64,000 bases of DNA from contig DATBAK010000077.1 in the NCBI GenBank assembly GCA_036271555.1, positions 1-64,000 of the forward strand, read 5' to 3'. The notes beneath the pieces are model-generated. The model ran no database searches. It worked only from the letters and a program-made list of their open reading frames with translations, and was not told the origin of the DNA. The translations under genes were made by a program, and so were the position numbers. Below are positions 26,097 through 35,291 of the stretch, piece after piece. Each line of letters starts with the position of its first letter. The stretch's first letter is position 1. The stretch comes from Acidimicrobiia bacterium (GTDB taxonomy: Bacteria; Actinomycetota; Acidimicrobiia; IMCC26256; PALSA-610).

Positions 26097-26753
26097 ATGC
26101 AGGACGCCGCGGTCTTCGTCGACGTCGACGGCACACTGGTCGACAGCAACTTCCATCACGCGATCGCGTGGTCCCGCGCACTGCGCGATCACGGCGAGAA
26201 CGCGCGGCTCGCGGCGATTCATCGACTCGTCGGCATGGGCGGTTCCGAGCTGCTCGAATCGTTGATCGGACGCGACGACGACGCGATCCGCGCGTCGTGG
26301 CGCGAGCACTTCGACCAATTGCTGCCCGAGGTCCTTCCGTTCGAGGGCGCGGCAGAGCTGCTCCGCGCCTTTCATGCGCACGGTGTGACGGTCGTGCTCG
26401 CGACGTCGTCGCCCGAGGACCTCCTCGATGTCCTGCGGGCCAAGATCGGCGCCGACGACGCGATCGACGTCGTGGTCACGGCCGGCGATGCCGATCAGGC
26501 GAAGCCGCACCCGGACATCTTCGACACCGCGCTCGAGAAGTCGCACGCGGATCCCGGGCGCGTCGTCGTGTTGGGTGACTCGGTGTGGGACGTCGAGGCG
26601 GCGAAGCGCGCGCACCTGCCGTGCGTCGGCGTGGAAACCGGCGGCTTCAGTCGGATGGAGCTCGAAGCGAGTGGCGCGGTCGCGGTCTTCCGCGATCCGG
26701 CCGATCTGATCGCGCGGATGGCCGAGAGCCCGTTCAACGATCTCTGGACGTGA
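26097..26753 (+). CDS. HAD-superfamily hydrolase, phosphoglycolate phosphatase-like
   Basis: This 218-residue HAD hydrolase has motif I FVDVDGTLVDS (nucleophile and acid Asp), motif II LATSSPEDL, a motif III Lys in AKPHPD and motif IV VLGDSVWD. A four-helix cap lies between motifs I and II, as in Gph/beta-phosphoglucomutase relatives. It removes phosphate from a small metabolite, identity unknown. ATG 26097 follows a GGGGCGG stretch. Confidence 0.92.
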   Translation: MQDAAVFVDVDGTLVDSNFHHAIAWSRALRDHGENARLAAIHRLVGMGGSELLESLIGRDDDAIRASWREHFDQLLPEVLPFEGAAELLRAFHAHGVTVVLATSSPEDLLDVLRAKIGADDAIDVVVTAGDADQAKPHPDIFDTALEKSHADPGRVVVLGDSVWDVEAAKRAHLPCVGVETGGFSRMELEASGAVAVFRDPADLIARMAESPFNDLWT

Positions 26754-26774
26754 GCGCGGACGAGGACGAGCTCG

Positions 26775-28310
26775 TCACTCGCGGCGCAGGCTCTCGGCCG
26801 CGCTGATTCGCGCCGCGGCCGCGGCCGGAACCAGTGCGGCGGCGTTGCCGGCGACGAGTGCGGCCGCGGCCACCGCGACGATCGTGCCGACCGGGACGAC
26901 GTTGTACACGGCGATGCCGAGCCAGTGCGCGGTCAACGACCAGAGCAGTCGCCCCGCGAAGACCCCGGCCGGGATCGCGAAGACGAGCGTCGCGATCAGC
27001 GCCGCGACCGCGAGCCCGACTCCGAACGTGGTCGACCGGACCGGGACCGCCGAGTCGCCGCGCCCGGCGTCGAACACGAACCGCAGCCCTGCAGCGACCG
27101 ATGGCGAGCTCGTGGAGCGGGTCACGTTCTCCGCCCGCCGAACCGGTCGCGCTGCGCGCCGGCGCGGGGCACGACCCGCCGCCGATCGCGTTCTGCCGCG
27201 CGACCAACACGAGGATCGCGAGCACCGACCCGGCGACCACGGTGACGTCGACGTCGATCCCCTGATGCGGCTCGAGCGCGCGCATCGGACCGATCGGCAT
27301 GAGGAGCGAACCGGCGACCGCCGTCACCGTTGCGACGATGCTCGCGACCACGCCGATGCACGCGCCGCGCAACAGACCGACGCGCGCGAGATCGGCGCGC
27401 GTCGCACCAAGCGCGCGCAGGATCGGACGTCCCGATGCCTCGAGCCGCTGCTGACGCGTCGCGATCTGCGCAACGACGGCTGCGCCGGCGAGCAACGCGA
27501 GCCCCGCGAAGACCCAGAGCGCGACGACGTAGGGGCGCAGTGCGCGTCGCGCGCGCTGCAGCGTGCCGCTCAGCTCCTCGAAGTCGAGGACGTTCCCGCC
27601 TGCGACGCGGCGCGCGTCGCGCTCGAACCGCGTGAGCTGCGCGTCGTCGTGCAGCTGCACGCTCATGCCCGAGTAGAACGATCCGAGCGGCGCGATGCGG
27701 CGCGCCAGAGTGCGCCAGAGGTAGAGGAACGGCGACCGGCGCGGGTCGTCGGGCGCGCGCGTCGCGTCGTCGAGGGGACGAACGACGGCCGCGACCATCA
27801 GGGTCGTCCGGTCCTGCAATTTGGGCGCACCGCCATTCGGATCCGTCACCGCGGTCGCGTCGAAGAAGCCGACGGCGAGCCGGCTCCGACGTGGAGATGG
27901 TCGACCTTCTCGGCGGTCTCGTTGATGACGAGCGCGTTGGTGTCGTCGGGCGCCGGCATCCGTCCGGCGGCCACCGCGGCCCGGTCGATGGTGCGCAGCT
28001 CCGCGCCGTCAGGGCTGGCGATGATGGCGGTGCCGCGCGCCGACTCGACGAAGCCGAAGTCGGGACGACCGCTCGCGTCGACCGGCACCATTGGCGCGCC
28101 GACCTCGATGCTGGACCGTGCGACTTCCGGCAGCCGCGCGAGCTGCCGGTATCTCGATGCGGCGAAGGTGCCGTTGTCGGGATTGGCGAGGACGTCGGCG
28201 GCCCGTGTGTCGACGACGACCCGATGCAGCGACGAATCGGTCCGGCGCGCGCCGGCAACGGCCGTCATCACGACGCCCGCGGCGAAGCCGACGAGCACGC
28301 CAATCGCCAT
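26775..28310 (-). pseudogene. Decayed FtsX-type ABC transporter permease, multiple frameshifts
   Basis: Three consecutive frames together encode one FtsX-like permease. The N-terminus (from 28310, MAIGVLVGFAAGVVMTAVAG and the usual GARRTDSS) ends early near 27846. The next frame takes over with GFFDATAVTDPNGG, so a shift lies near 27870-27885. The middle frame carries a membrane helix (VVALWVFAGLALLAGAAVVA) and runs out after ILVLVARQ near 27190. The third frame (TRSTSSPSVAAGLRF, through the last helices to SAAESLRRE at 26775) follows. A stop codon also cuts the probable original N-terminus at 28355-28353. No LolD/MacB-type ATPase gene lies next to it. Assembly errors are an alternative to real decay. 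Confidence 0.8.
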
Positions 28311-28513
28311 CCAGGTCGGCCAGCGGGCGCGGCCCGCGGCACGAAGTTGGAACTACGCGGCCGTCACGAGATGGATTGGAGCGCGCGCGGCCTCGGTCAC
28401 ACAATCGTGGCGTCACGGCCGTCGGGCGGGTGGTGGCACGCCCTGTGACCGAGTCGTCGCGTGCGGCGGCGACGCTGCTCGAGCGGGTCGAGGCGCGACC
28501 GATCGCAGGCGCG

Positions 28514-29380
28514 TCAGCGGTTGACGACGACCGACAGGCGCGCCGGGGTCTGGGGCCGGTGTTCGTCGACGAGTGCGGCGAGGCGCGGCGCAGTGATGTC
28601 GTCGGCGGCGCGCCACGTGACGAGACGCTGGTCGTCGTCGGCGAGGAGCAGGACCTCGTACGCGATCGCGAGCGCCCCGGCCTCCGGATGCTCGAGCCGC
28701 TTCGTGCCCCGCTGCTTCTCGCCGACCGGGTGCGTCGACCAACGCGCGCGGAACTCGTCGAGCGTGAGCAGGTCGTCGAGCAGCACGCGGAACGCGGCGT
28801 CGTCGCCCCACCGCGGCTCGGCGGCGCGCAGCCGTGCGACCTGCTCCGCGGCGGCGGCCTCCCAATCGCGGTACACCGAACGCGCTCGCGGATGCGTGAA
28901 CGCGAAGCGGGCGAGATTCGGCGGAACGTCGTCGAGCAGGCCGAAGCCACCGACGACGCGCGCCCACTGGTCGTTCCAGGCGATCACGTCGCCGATCGGG
29001 CCGACGACGAAGGCGGGCGCGTCGAGGCTGTCGAGCAGATGACGCACACCGGCGCCGACGTTGGTCGCGAGCGGTGTCGCTTCGGGGCACAGCTCACGCG
29101 AGTTCGTGATTGCGGCGAGCCGTGCGAGATGCGTGCGCTCTTTGTCGTCGAGCTGGAGGGCGGCCGCGAGCGCCGCGATCACCGACGTCGACGGGTTGAC
29201 GTCGCGACCCTGTTCGAGCCGCGTGAGGTAGTCGATGCTGACGCCCGCGAGCGCCGCGACCTCTTCCCGGCGCAACCCAGGCGTGCGCCGCCGGCCGTGA
29301 TCGACGAGGCCGACATCGGTGGGCCGCAGCGCCTCGCGGCGGGCCCGCAGGAAGGCGCCGAGATCGGTCGGTCCGCTCAC
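28514..29380 (-). CDS. XRE-family regulator with MmyB-like C-terminal domain
   Basis: This 288-residue regulator has an N-terminal helix-turn-helix (LRREEVAALAGVSIDYLTRL, residues about 34-55) preceded by FLRARREALRP. The PAS-like MmyB ligand domain (about 105-280) includes WNDQWARVVGG, and a typical tail ends TPARLSVVVNR. These proteins are common actinobacterial regulators, often next to short-chain dehydrogenase genes, and may bind fatty acids. The start is GTG 29380; CACACT, a weak -10, lies 6 nt upstream. It is divergent from the YceI gene, which may be its target. Confidence 0.9.
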   Translation of the reverse strand: MSGPTDLGAFLRARREALRPTDVGLVDHGRRRTPGLRREEVAALAGVSIDYLTRLEQGRDVNPSTSVIAALAAALQLDDKERTHLARLAAITNSRELCPEATPLATNVGAGVRHLLDSLDAPAFVVGPIGDVIAWNDQWARVVGGFGLLDDVPPNLARFAFTHPRARSVYRDWEAAAAEQVARLRAAEPRWGDDAAFRVLLDDLLTLDEFRARWSTHPVGEKQRGTKRLEHPEAGALAIAYEVLLLADDDQRLVTWRAADDITAPRLAALVDEHRPQTPARLSVVVNR

Positions 29381-29480
29381 CGCACCAGTGTGACGCACCG
29401 CGCCGGGCCCATCCTGGTCCCCGCACTCCCCGGATCGAACCGGCCTTCCTCCGCGGCGCCGGCGGGGTGACGATCGTCGC

Positions 29481-30047
29481 ATGACCACTGGCCCCGCCAA
29501 GACCCTGCCCCTCGTCCCCGGCCGTTGGGCCGTGGACCCCGCCCACTCGTCCGTCGGCTTCAGCGTCCGCCACCTCGGCGTGTCGAAGGTCCGCGGCCGC
29601 TTCAACGCGTTCGCCGTCGACGTCGTCGTCGGCGCCACGCTCGAGCAGACGTCGGTGACCGCGACCATCGACGTCGCGTCGATCGACACCGGCGTCGCCG
29701 ACCGGGACGCGCACGTGTTGAGCGCCGACATCGTCGACGTCGCGCGGCGGCCCACGATCGAGTTCCGTTCCACTCACATCACGGAAGCCGGCGACGGCTA
29801 CGAGCTGCAGGGCGATCTCACGATCGGAGAGATCACGAAGCCGGTCACGCTCGCGTTGGAGCTCGGTGGTGTCGGTGACTTTCCGGGCGGACCGCGTCAC
29901 GCCGGTTTCGAAGCGACCACGCAGATCCGTCGCAAGGACTTCGGCATCGACGTCGCACTGCCGCCCGGCGTCAGCGCGGTTGCACTCGGCGACGTGATCA
30001 AGGTCGAGATCGACGTGCAGCTGCTCGAGCCCGGCGCCGACGCGTGA
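29481..30047 (+). CDS. YceI-family lipocalin-like protein
   Basis: This 188-residue protein matches the YceI fold, a beta-barrel that binds polyisoprenoids: WAVDPAHSSVGFSVRHLGVS at the N-terminus, then RPTIEFRSTHI, and RKDFGIDVALP toward the end. No signal peptide is present, so it should be cytoplasmic. ATG 29481 has GACGAT 6 nt upstream, which may be a leaderless -10. It converges with the acyl-CoA synthetase gene, with 4 nt between the stops. Confidence 0.92.
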   Translation: MTTGPAKTLPLVPGRWAVDPAHSSVGFSVRHLGVSKVRGRFNAFAVDVVVGATLEQTSVTATIDVASIDTGVADRDAHVLSADIVDVARRPTIEFRSTHITEAGDGYELQGDLTIGEITKPVTLALELGGVGDFPGGPRHAGFEATTQIRRKDFGIDVALPPGVSAVALGDVIKVEIDVQLLEPGADA

Positions 30048-30051
30048 GTCG

Positions 30052-31500
30052 CTACGCGAGCCGGTCGGCGCGGAGCTGGCTGCGCCGCACCTTCCCGGCG
30101 TCGTCGCGCAACGGCGCGTCGACGAGCTCGAACGTACGCGGCAGCTTGTAGGTCACCAGGCGTTCCGCGAGGAACATGCGGACATCCGCTTCGTCGAACA
30201 CATCCGTATCCGCCTCGACGATCGCGTGGATGCGGTTGCCCTTGTCGTCGTCGGGCAGACCGATCACCGCGCAGGAACGGACCGCGGGGTGCTCGAGCAA
30301 TGCCGCCTCGACCTCGGCCGGATACACGTTCGCGCCGCCCGTGAGGATCATGTCGGCGACGCGGTCACCGAGATACAGGTAGCCGTCGTCGTCGAGCCAG
30401 CCGTTGTCGCCGAGCGACTCCCACCCTCCCTCGCGCGTGCGCGCGGTCGCGCCCACGTAGCGGTACGACGGCGTGGTCCGCGCCGATTGCATCCACACCT
30501 CACCGAGCTCGTTCCTCGGAAGCTCGTTGCCGTCGGCGTCGCAGATCGCGATCGCGCCGCCGGTCGGCTTGCCCACCGAGCCGCGGTGCGCGAGCCATTC
30601 CTTCCCCGTGATGATCGTCGCGAGCTGGCCCTCGGTGCCGCCGTAGAGCTCGAAGATCTTCTCGGCACCGAGCCACTCGATCCACGCGTCCTTCAGCCAC
30701 GCCGGGCAGGGCTCCGCGAGGTGCCACACGACGCGCAGCGACGAGACGTCGTACGCGTCGCGCACGTCGTCGGGCAGCGCCCAGATGCGCTTCATCATCG
30801 TGGGTACGAGGTAGACGACCTGCGCGCGATGTGTCGTGATCGCGGCGAGCGTGCTCTCGGCGTCGAAGCGCGGGAGCACGATCACCTCGCCGCCCCAGAT
30901 CAACGCGTGGCACGACCACACGATCGGACCGTTGTGGTACAGCGGGCCCGGCATCACGAGGCAGTCGTCCTCGCGGAACGCGAGCAGCGGTCCCGCGTCG
31001 AGGTCCACGAGTCCGGGATCACCCGCGACGATGAGCTTCGGACGGCCGGTCGATCCTCCGGACGTCGGTGCCTTCCACGCGGGGCTCACCGCGTCGGGCA
31101 ACGGCGCGCGCTCGACGCGTTCCGTCGGTTGGTAGCCAAGCGGCAGGCACCACCGCGCGCCGAGCGAGCCCGGCTCCGCGCCGATCACCACGGCCGCGTC
31201 CGCGAGCTCGACGATCGCCTCCAGCTCGCGACGAGGGAGCCGGCTGCTCAACGGCTGCGGGATCGCGCCGAGCTTCCACGCCGCGACCGTCGCGACGAAC
31301 CAGTCGACCGAGTTCGGCAATGCGATGCTCACCATCGAGCCGACTTCGACCCCGCCGTCGGCGAGGTCGCGTGCGAGCGCGTCCGCGCGAGCCTCCAGCT
31401 CGCGGCGCGTCACGCGCTCGGTGCCGCACGTCACCGCGGGGTGTTCGGGCTCGGCCTCGGCGAGGTCGGTCAACCGGCGGGCGTACGAGACGGTGCGCAT
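30052..31500 (-). CDS. Acyl-CoA synthetase/AMP-dependent ligase
   Basis: This 482-residue ANL-family enzyme has the phosphate-binding loop TSGGSTGRPKL (about 160-170) and the A5 motif ELYGGTEGQ. It also has the A7-A8 region GDNGWLDDDGYLYLGDRVADM and the catalytic Lys in DDAGKVRR near the C-terminus. It adenylates an organic or fatty acid and transfers it to CoA. The length is near the short end for the family. ATG 31500 was chosen; an in-frame GTG slightly upstream cannot be excluded. It is a single gene, divergent from the secreted repeat protein at 31687. Confidence 0.92.
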   Translation of the reverse strand: MRTVSYARRLTDLAEAEPEHPAVTCGTERVTRRELEARADALARDLADGGVEVGSMVSIALPNSVDWFVATVAAWKLGAIPQPLSSRLPRRELEAIVELADAAVVIGAEPGSLGARWCLPLGYQPTERVERAPLPDAVSPAWKAPTSGGSTGRPKLIVAGDPGLVDLDAGPLLAFREDDCLVMPGPLYHNGPIVWSCHALIWGGEVIVLPRFDAESTLAAITTHRAQVVYLVPTMMKRIWALPDDVRDAYDVSSLRVVWHLAEPCPAWLKDAWIEWLGAEKIFELYGGTEGQLATIITGKEWLAHRGSVGKPTGGAIAICDADGNELPRNELGEVWMQSARTTPSYRYVGATARTREGGWESLGDNGWLDDDGYLYLGDRVADMILTGGANVYPAEVEAALLEHPAVRSCAVIGLPDDDKGNRIHAIVEADTDVFDEADVRMFLAERLVTYKLPRTFELVDAPLRDDAGKVRRSQLRADRLA

Positions 31501-31686
31501 GTCGGCGTGCAGTGTGCCTCGCGCGACGCGTCGGTCGCAGAGTGCGCTGATCAGGACCGACGCCCGGCGCGATGTCGCGCGGGCGCGACACGTGCCGGAA
31601 ATCGCGGCCGGGTTCCGGCGCGGCGATCCGTCGCGCCCTACGGTGGGCGCACCAGCCAACAACCCCCACGGACGGAGGGTACGCGC

Positions 31687-32436
31687 ATGCGGAGCATGTT
31701 CCGAAGCGCGAGCGTGGTCGCGCTCGCGATGATCATCGGCACCACGGGAGCGCTCGTCGACGCCGGCGCCGGCGGCGCGAAGGTGCGGTACGCCGCGGGC
31801 ACCTACACCGCGAGCTTCCCGGACTCGACGGGCAGCACGCTCGTCGTCACCAACGCGACCGGCTCGACGACGTCGGGAACGTTCGAGTTCACCGACTTCG
31901 GTGACTTCGGCACCTGGGTCGCGCAGGGCAAGACGGTCGCGTTCCTCGTGTCGGCGTCGAGCGTCGGTCACGAGGGTTCGGTATTGATCGCGAAGCTCTC
32001 GGCGACCGGCCTCGCGCCCGGCGAGCTCGGCGCACCGGGCGAGACCGAGCAGCCGTGGAGCGCGACGCGCGTCGAAAGCGTCGCCCCGAGCGCATCCTCG
32101 GCCGCGAGTGCGAACGCGATCGCGCGCGCCGCGGCGCCGAAGGGCGTGTACTACGACGCGGTGTTCGACGGCACGGTCGACGACACGTTGACGACGGTGC
32201 ACTACCAGGGCACCCCGACGTCCGGGATCTTCGGCTTGACGAACCTCCAGGATCTCGGCGTGTGGGCGAAGCTCGGCAAGCAGATCGTCCTGGGCATCAC
32301 GTACGGCGAGGACGCGGGCATCGTGCTGCTCGGTACGCAGTCGCCGACCGCGATCAGCTCCGTGGGCGCGCCCGGCGTCTACTACCAGGAGAGCACCGGC
32401 GTGCATCCCTGGTACGCGACCAAGCGCGCGACCTGA
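31687..32436 (+). CDS. Secreted protein with two internal repeats, function unknown
   Basis: This 249-residue protein has a signal peptide (about 1-30, LAMIIGTTGALVDAGAGG). Two copies of a module of about 75 residues follow: the first (about 33-110) contains TSGTFEFTDFGDFGTWVAQG, the second (about 150-235) TSGIFGLTNLQDLGVWAKLG. An Ala/Ser-rich linker joins them. I do not recognise the family. GGAGGG about 8 nt before ATG 31687 is a good ribosome site. Confidence 0.8.
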   Translation: MRSMFRSASVVALAMIIGTTGALVDAGAGGAKVRYAAGTYTASFPDSTGSTLVVTNATGSTTSGTFEFTDFGDFGTWVAQGKTVAFLVSASSVGHEGSVLIAKLSATGLAPGELGAPGETEQPWSATRVESVAPSASSAASANAIARAAAPKGVYYDAVFDGTVDDTLTTVHYQGTPTSGIFGLTNLQDLGVWAKLGKQIVLGITYGEDAGIVLLGTQSPTAISSVGAPGVYYQESTGVHPWYATKRAT

Positions 32437-32520
32437 CCGAGTGTGACATCCGGTACGTGTGAATCGAGGCCACGGTTTTCGGGCCCCGGCAACGACTCAC
32501 GCCACCTGGTGCGCGCTGCT

Positions 32521-32526
32521 TAGTGT
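32521..32526 (+). promoter_or_regulatory. -10 box of leaderless GNAT gene
   Basis: TAGTGT lies 7 nt before ATG 32534, and no Shine-Dalgarno sequence is present. Confidence 0.6.
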
Positions 32527-32533
32527 GCGGGCA

Positions 32534-33151
32534 ATGCCCGACATCGACATCGATCACATGCGCGGCGACGAGCGCGACGCGGCGGTGCTCGCGCTCGCGC
32601 GAGCGTTCCACGACGACCCGCTCTTCAACTTCCTCGTCCCGAACCTGCGCAGCCAGTCGCGCGCGCTCGTCACGTTCATGGGCTCGCTGCTCGCGGACGC
32701 GCGTCCGTTCGGTGAGGTATGGGTCGCGCGCGCTGATCGTGCGATTGCGGGTGTCGCGGTGTGGCTGCCGCCGGGCGCGTTCCCGCGCGGCACGCGCCGC
32801 GAGGTCGCGGCGTACGCGCGCGAGATGCCGTCGGTGCACCGGCTCGGTCGCCGGCTTCCCGCCGCGCTGCGACTTCAAGCGCTGCTCGACCGCAAGCACC
32901 ACGAGGTCGCCGAGCCGCACTGGTACCTCAGCCTGCTCGGCACCGACCCGTCGTTCCAGCGTCGCGGTGTCGGCAGCGCGTTGCTCGCGCCCGTGCTCGC
33001 GCGCGCACACGAGCAGGGAATTCCCGCATACCTCGAGACGCAGAAGGAAATGAACGTGCCGTATTACCGGCGCCACGGGTTCGAGCTCGTCGAGCAGATC
33101 CAGGCGCGCGGGTGTCCACCGATGTGGACGATGTCGCGCGCGGAACCCTGA
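32534..33151 (+). CDS. GNAT-family N-acetyltransferase
   Basis: This 205-residue acetyltransferase has the acetyl-CoA motif A region (HWYLSLLGTDPSFQRRGVGS) and the C-terminal YYRRHGFELVEQ of motif B. The N-terminal half (AFHDDPLFNFLVP) resembles a common actinobacterial GNAT subgroup related to puromycin acetyltransferase-like proteins. The substrate is unknown. ATG 32534 lies directly behind a -10 box, so the mRNA is probably leaderless. Confidence 0.92.
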   Translation: MPDIDIDHMRGDERDAAVLALARAFHDDPLFNFLVPNLRSQSRALVTFMGSLLADARPFGEVWVARADRAIAGVAVWLPPGAFPRGTRREVAAYAREMPSVHRLGRRLPAALRLQALLDRKHHEVAEPHWYLSLLGTDPSFQRRGVGSALLAPVLARAHEQGIPAYLETQKEMNVPYYRRHGFELVEQIQARGCPPMWTMSRAEP

Positions 33152-33219
33152 CGCCGAGCGAAGCGCCGGATACGGTACGGCGCGCGTGGGTGGGGAAACC
33201 GAAACCGAGGAGATGACGG

Positions 33220-34008
33220 ATGAAGATACGGATGTCGGTGGGTTCGGTAGCCGTCAGCGCGTGCGCGCTCATCTCGATGTCGCTTCCGGTCGCGGCATCG
33301 GCGGCATCGGCTGCCCCCGCGGTGCAGGCACCGAACCATCGCGTTGGTCGCGTTGCCGGGTGGCCCGGAAGCACGTCGGGCAACTGGTCCGGCTACGCGG
33401 GAGTCGCGAACGGGATCAAGCTCACGTACGCGAGCGCGACGTGGAAGGTTCCGAAGGTGCAGGCGAAGCAGGGCTACTCGTCCAGCTGGGTCGGCATCGA
33501 CGGCGCGAACAACAACAACCTCATCCAGACCGGGACCGAGCAGGACTACATCAGCGGGCATTTCGTCTACCGCGCGTGGTGGGAGATCCTGCCCGCGGCC
33601 GAGACGATCATCCCGTCGCTCACGATCCATCCCGGTGACACGATGACCGGCTCGGTGAAGAACACCGCCGGGAACAAGTGGGTCATCGCGCTGAAGGACG
33701 TCACGACCGGGAAGTCGTTCTCGATCAACAAGACGTACACAGGTCCCGGCCAGTCGGCCGAGTGGATCCAGGAAGCTCCGACCGGATCGGGTGGCGTCCT
33801 GCCGCTCGCGCACTACTCGCTCACGAAGTTCTCGAAGATCAAGATCGGCGGGAACTTCTCGGCGCCGGTGAACCCGCACCTCGCGTTCCCCGGCATGGCG
33901 ATCGCGATGGTGCAGAACGGCAAGCAGTTGTCGACGCCATCGAAGCCCAACGCCGCGGGCAACGCGTTCAACGTCGCCTACGGCGCGAAGCAGCCGGCCG
34001 CGCCGTAA
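33220..34008 (+). CDS. Secreted G1-family (eqolisin) glutamic endopeptidase
   Basis: This 262-residue exported protein has a signal peptide (1 to about 31, ending AASAASA). Its mature part follows the G1 peptidase pattern: SGNWSGYAG, WVGIDGANNNNLIQTGTEQ (catalytic Gln region), YRAWWEILPA and AEWIQEAP (catalytic Glu). Eqolisins are acid-active glutamic peptidases best known in fungi, and bacterial members exist. Secretion suggests extracellular protein breakdown in acidic surroundings. GAGGAG 6 nt before ATG 33220 fixes the start. It converges with the P450 gene across a GC-rich repeat. Confidence 0.88.
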   Translation: MKIRMSVGSVAVSACALISMSLPVAASAASAAPAVQAPNHRVGRVAGWPGSTSGNWSGYAGVANGIKLTYASATWKVPKVQAKQGYSSSWVGIDGANNNNLIQTGTEQDYISGHFVYRAWWEILPAAETIIPSLTIHPGDTMTGSVKNTAGNKWVIALKDVTTGKSFSINKTYTGPGQSAEWIQEAPTGSGGVLPLAHYSLTKFSKIKIGGNFSAPVNPHLAFPGMAIAMVQNGKQLSTPSKPNAAGNAFNVAYGAKQPAAP

Positions 34009-34022
34009 CGATTGCTGTTCAC

Positions 34023-34048
34023 TCCGCTCGCGCGCTCCGGTGCCCGCT
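34023..34048. repeat. Partial copy of intergenic GC-rich repeat
   Basis: TCCGCTCGCGCGCTCCGG at 34023-34040 matches 46076-46093 with one mismatch. It sits between the convergent G1 peptidase and P450 genes, as the fuller copies do between their convergent genes. Confidence 0.5.
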
Positions 34049-35248
34049 TCAGGCGCCCGAGCGCGCGGCCGGCGTGAACGCGACCCGCATCGATTCGTAG
34101 CCGCTCACGAAGTTGGCGGGTCGGTGCGCGGGCTCCGTGTCGTCGACGAGGTGCAGATCGGGAAGTCGTTCCAGCAGTTGTTCGAACATCACGCGCAGCT
34201 CGATACGAGCCAGTGAGCTGCCGAGGCAGAAGTGGGGACCGAAGCCGAACGCCACGTGGTCGTTCGGGTTGCGCGTGATGTCGAACCGGAACGGGTCGAC
34301 GAAGTGGTCCTCGTCGCGGTTCGCCGACGGGTACAGCAGCACCAGCTTGTCGCCCGCGTGGATCTGCGCGCCGTGGAAGTCGACGTCGCGCGTCGCGGTG
34401 CGCGCCATGTTCTTGATCGGGCTGACCCAGCGCAGCATCTCCTCGACCGCGGGCACCACGAGCGCGCGGTCGGCGAGGAGGCGCTCCCAGTGCGAACGCT
34501 CCTGCAAGACCTGGAACGCGCCGCCGCTGATCACGTGGCGCGTCGTCTCGTCGCCGCCGATGAGGATGAGCAGCGAGTCGAAGAGCAGTGCGCCGTCGTC
34601 GAGCCGCTCGCCGTCGACCTCCGCGTGCACGAGCGCGCTCATGAGATCGTCGCGCGGGCAGCCGCGGCGGTCCTCGATGACGCGCGCCGCGTACGCGGAA
34701 TAACCCTCGAACGCCGCGAGCATCTTGCCCACGAGCGCCTCGTCGCTCTGACCCTGACCGCGCAGCAGATCGTCGGACCACGTCATGAGCGTCGGGTGAT
34801 CCACGGGGTCGACGCCGAGCGCGTCGCCGATCATCACCAGCGGCAGCCACGCCGCGATGTCCCACACGAAGTCGCACTCGCCGGCCTCGCAGACCTGATC
34901 GATGAGGCGGTCGACGATCGCGCGCACCTTCGGCTCGAGCGCGCGCACGCGCTTCGGCGTGAAGCCCTCGTTCACGAGCTGCCGGCGGCGCCGGTGCTCC
35001 GGATCGTCGAGGTCGATGAGCATCGGGGTCGGGCCGGTGTCCGGGCGGATCCCCTGCGCGTTGGAGAACGTGGCCGCGTCGCCCTCGACCTCCTTCACGT
35101 GGTCGAAGCGCGTGATGCCCCACACGCCGCCGCGCTCGTCCCAGTGGACGGGGGAGTGGGCGCGCAGCCACGCGAGCTCCTCGTGCGGGTTGCGGCCCCA
35201 GAACTCGCCGCTCGTGAGGTCGATGTCGAGGTCGATGCCGCCGCTCAT
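34049..35248 (-). CDS. Cytochrome P450
   Basis: This 399-residue soluble bacterial P450 has the I-helix GGDETTRH, the K-helix E-x-x-R within EEMLRWVSP and the heme loop FGFGPHFCLGSSLAR with the thiolate Cys. It hydroxylates or epoxidises a lipophilic substrate using electrons from a ferredoxin; no ferredoxin gene is adjacent. ATG 35248 lies 6 nt after the box TATCCT (35260-35255), consistent with a leaderless transcript. It is divergent from the enoyl-CoA hydratase/dienoyl-CoA reductase pair, hinting at shared lipid or steroid metabolism. Confidence 0.96.
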   Translation of the reverse strand: MSGGIDLDIDLTSGEFWGRNPHEELAWLRAHSPVHWDERGGVWGITRFDHVKEVEGDAATFSNAQGIRPDTGPTPMLIDLDDPEHRRRRQLVNEGFTPKRVRALEPKVRAIVDRLIDQVCEAGECDFVWDIAAWLPLVMIGDALGVDPVDHPTLMTWSDDLLRGQGQSDEALVGKMLAAFEGYSAYAARVIEDRRGCPRDDLMSALVHAEVDGERLDDGALLFDSLLILIGGDETTRHVISGGAFQVLQERSHWERLLADRALVVPAVEEMLRWVSPIKNMARTATRDVDFHGAQIHAGDKLVLLYPSANRDEDHFVDPFRFDITRNPNDHVAFGFGPHFCLGSSLARIELRVMFEQLLERLPDLHLVDDTEPAHRPANFVSGYESMRVAFTPAARSGA

Positions 35249-35254
35249 CCGGCC

Positions 35255-35260
35255 AGGATA
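35255..35260 (-). promoter_or_regulatory. -10 box of leaderless P450 gene
   Basis: TATCCT, read leftward, ends 6 nt before ATG 35248, and no ribosome site is present. Confidence 0.6.
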
Positions 35261-35291
35261 CGGTCACGTCCTCGACGGGGAGGCAACCGAG

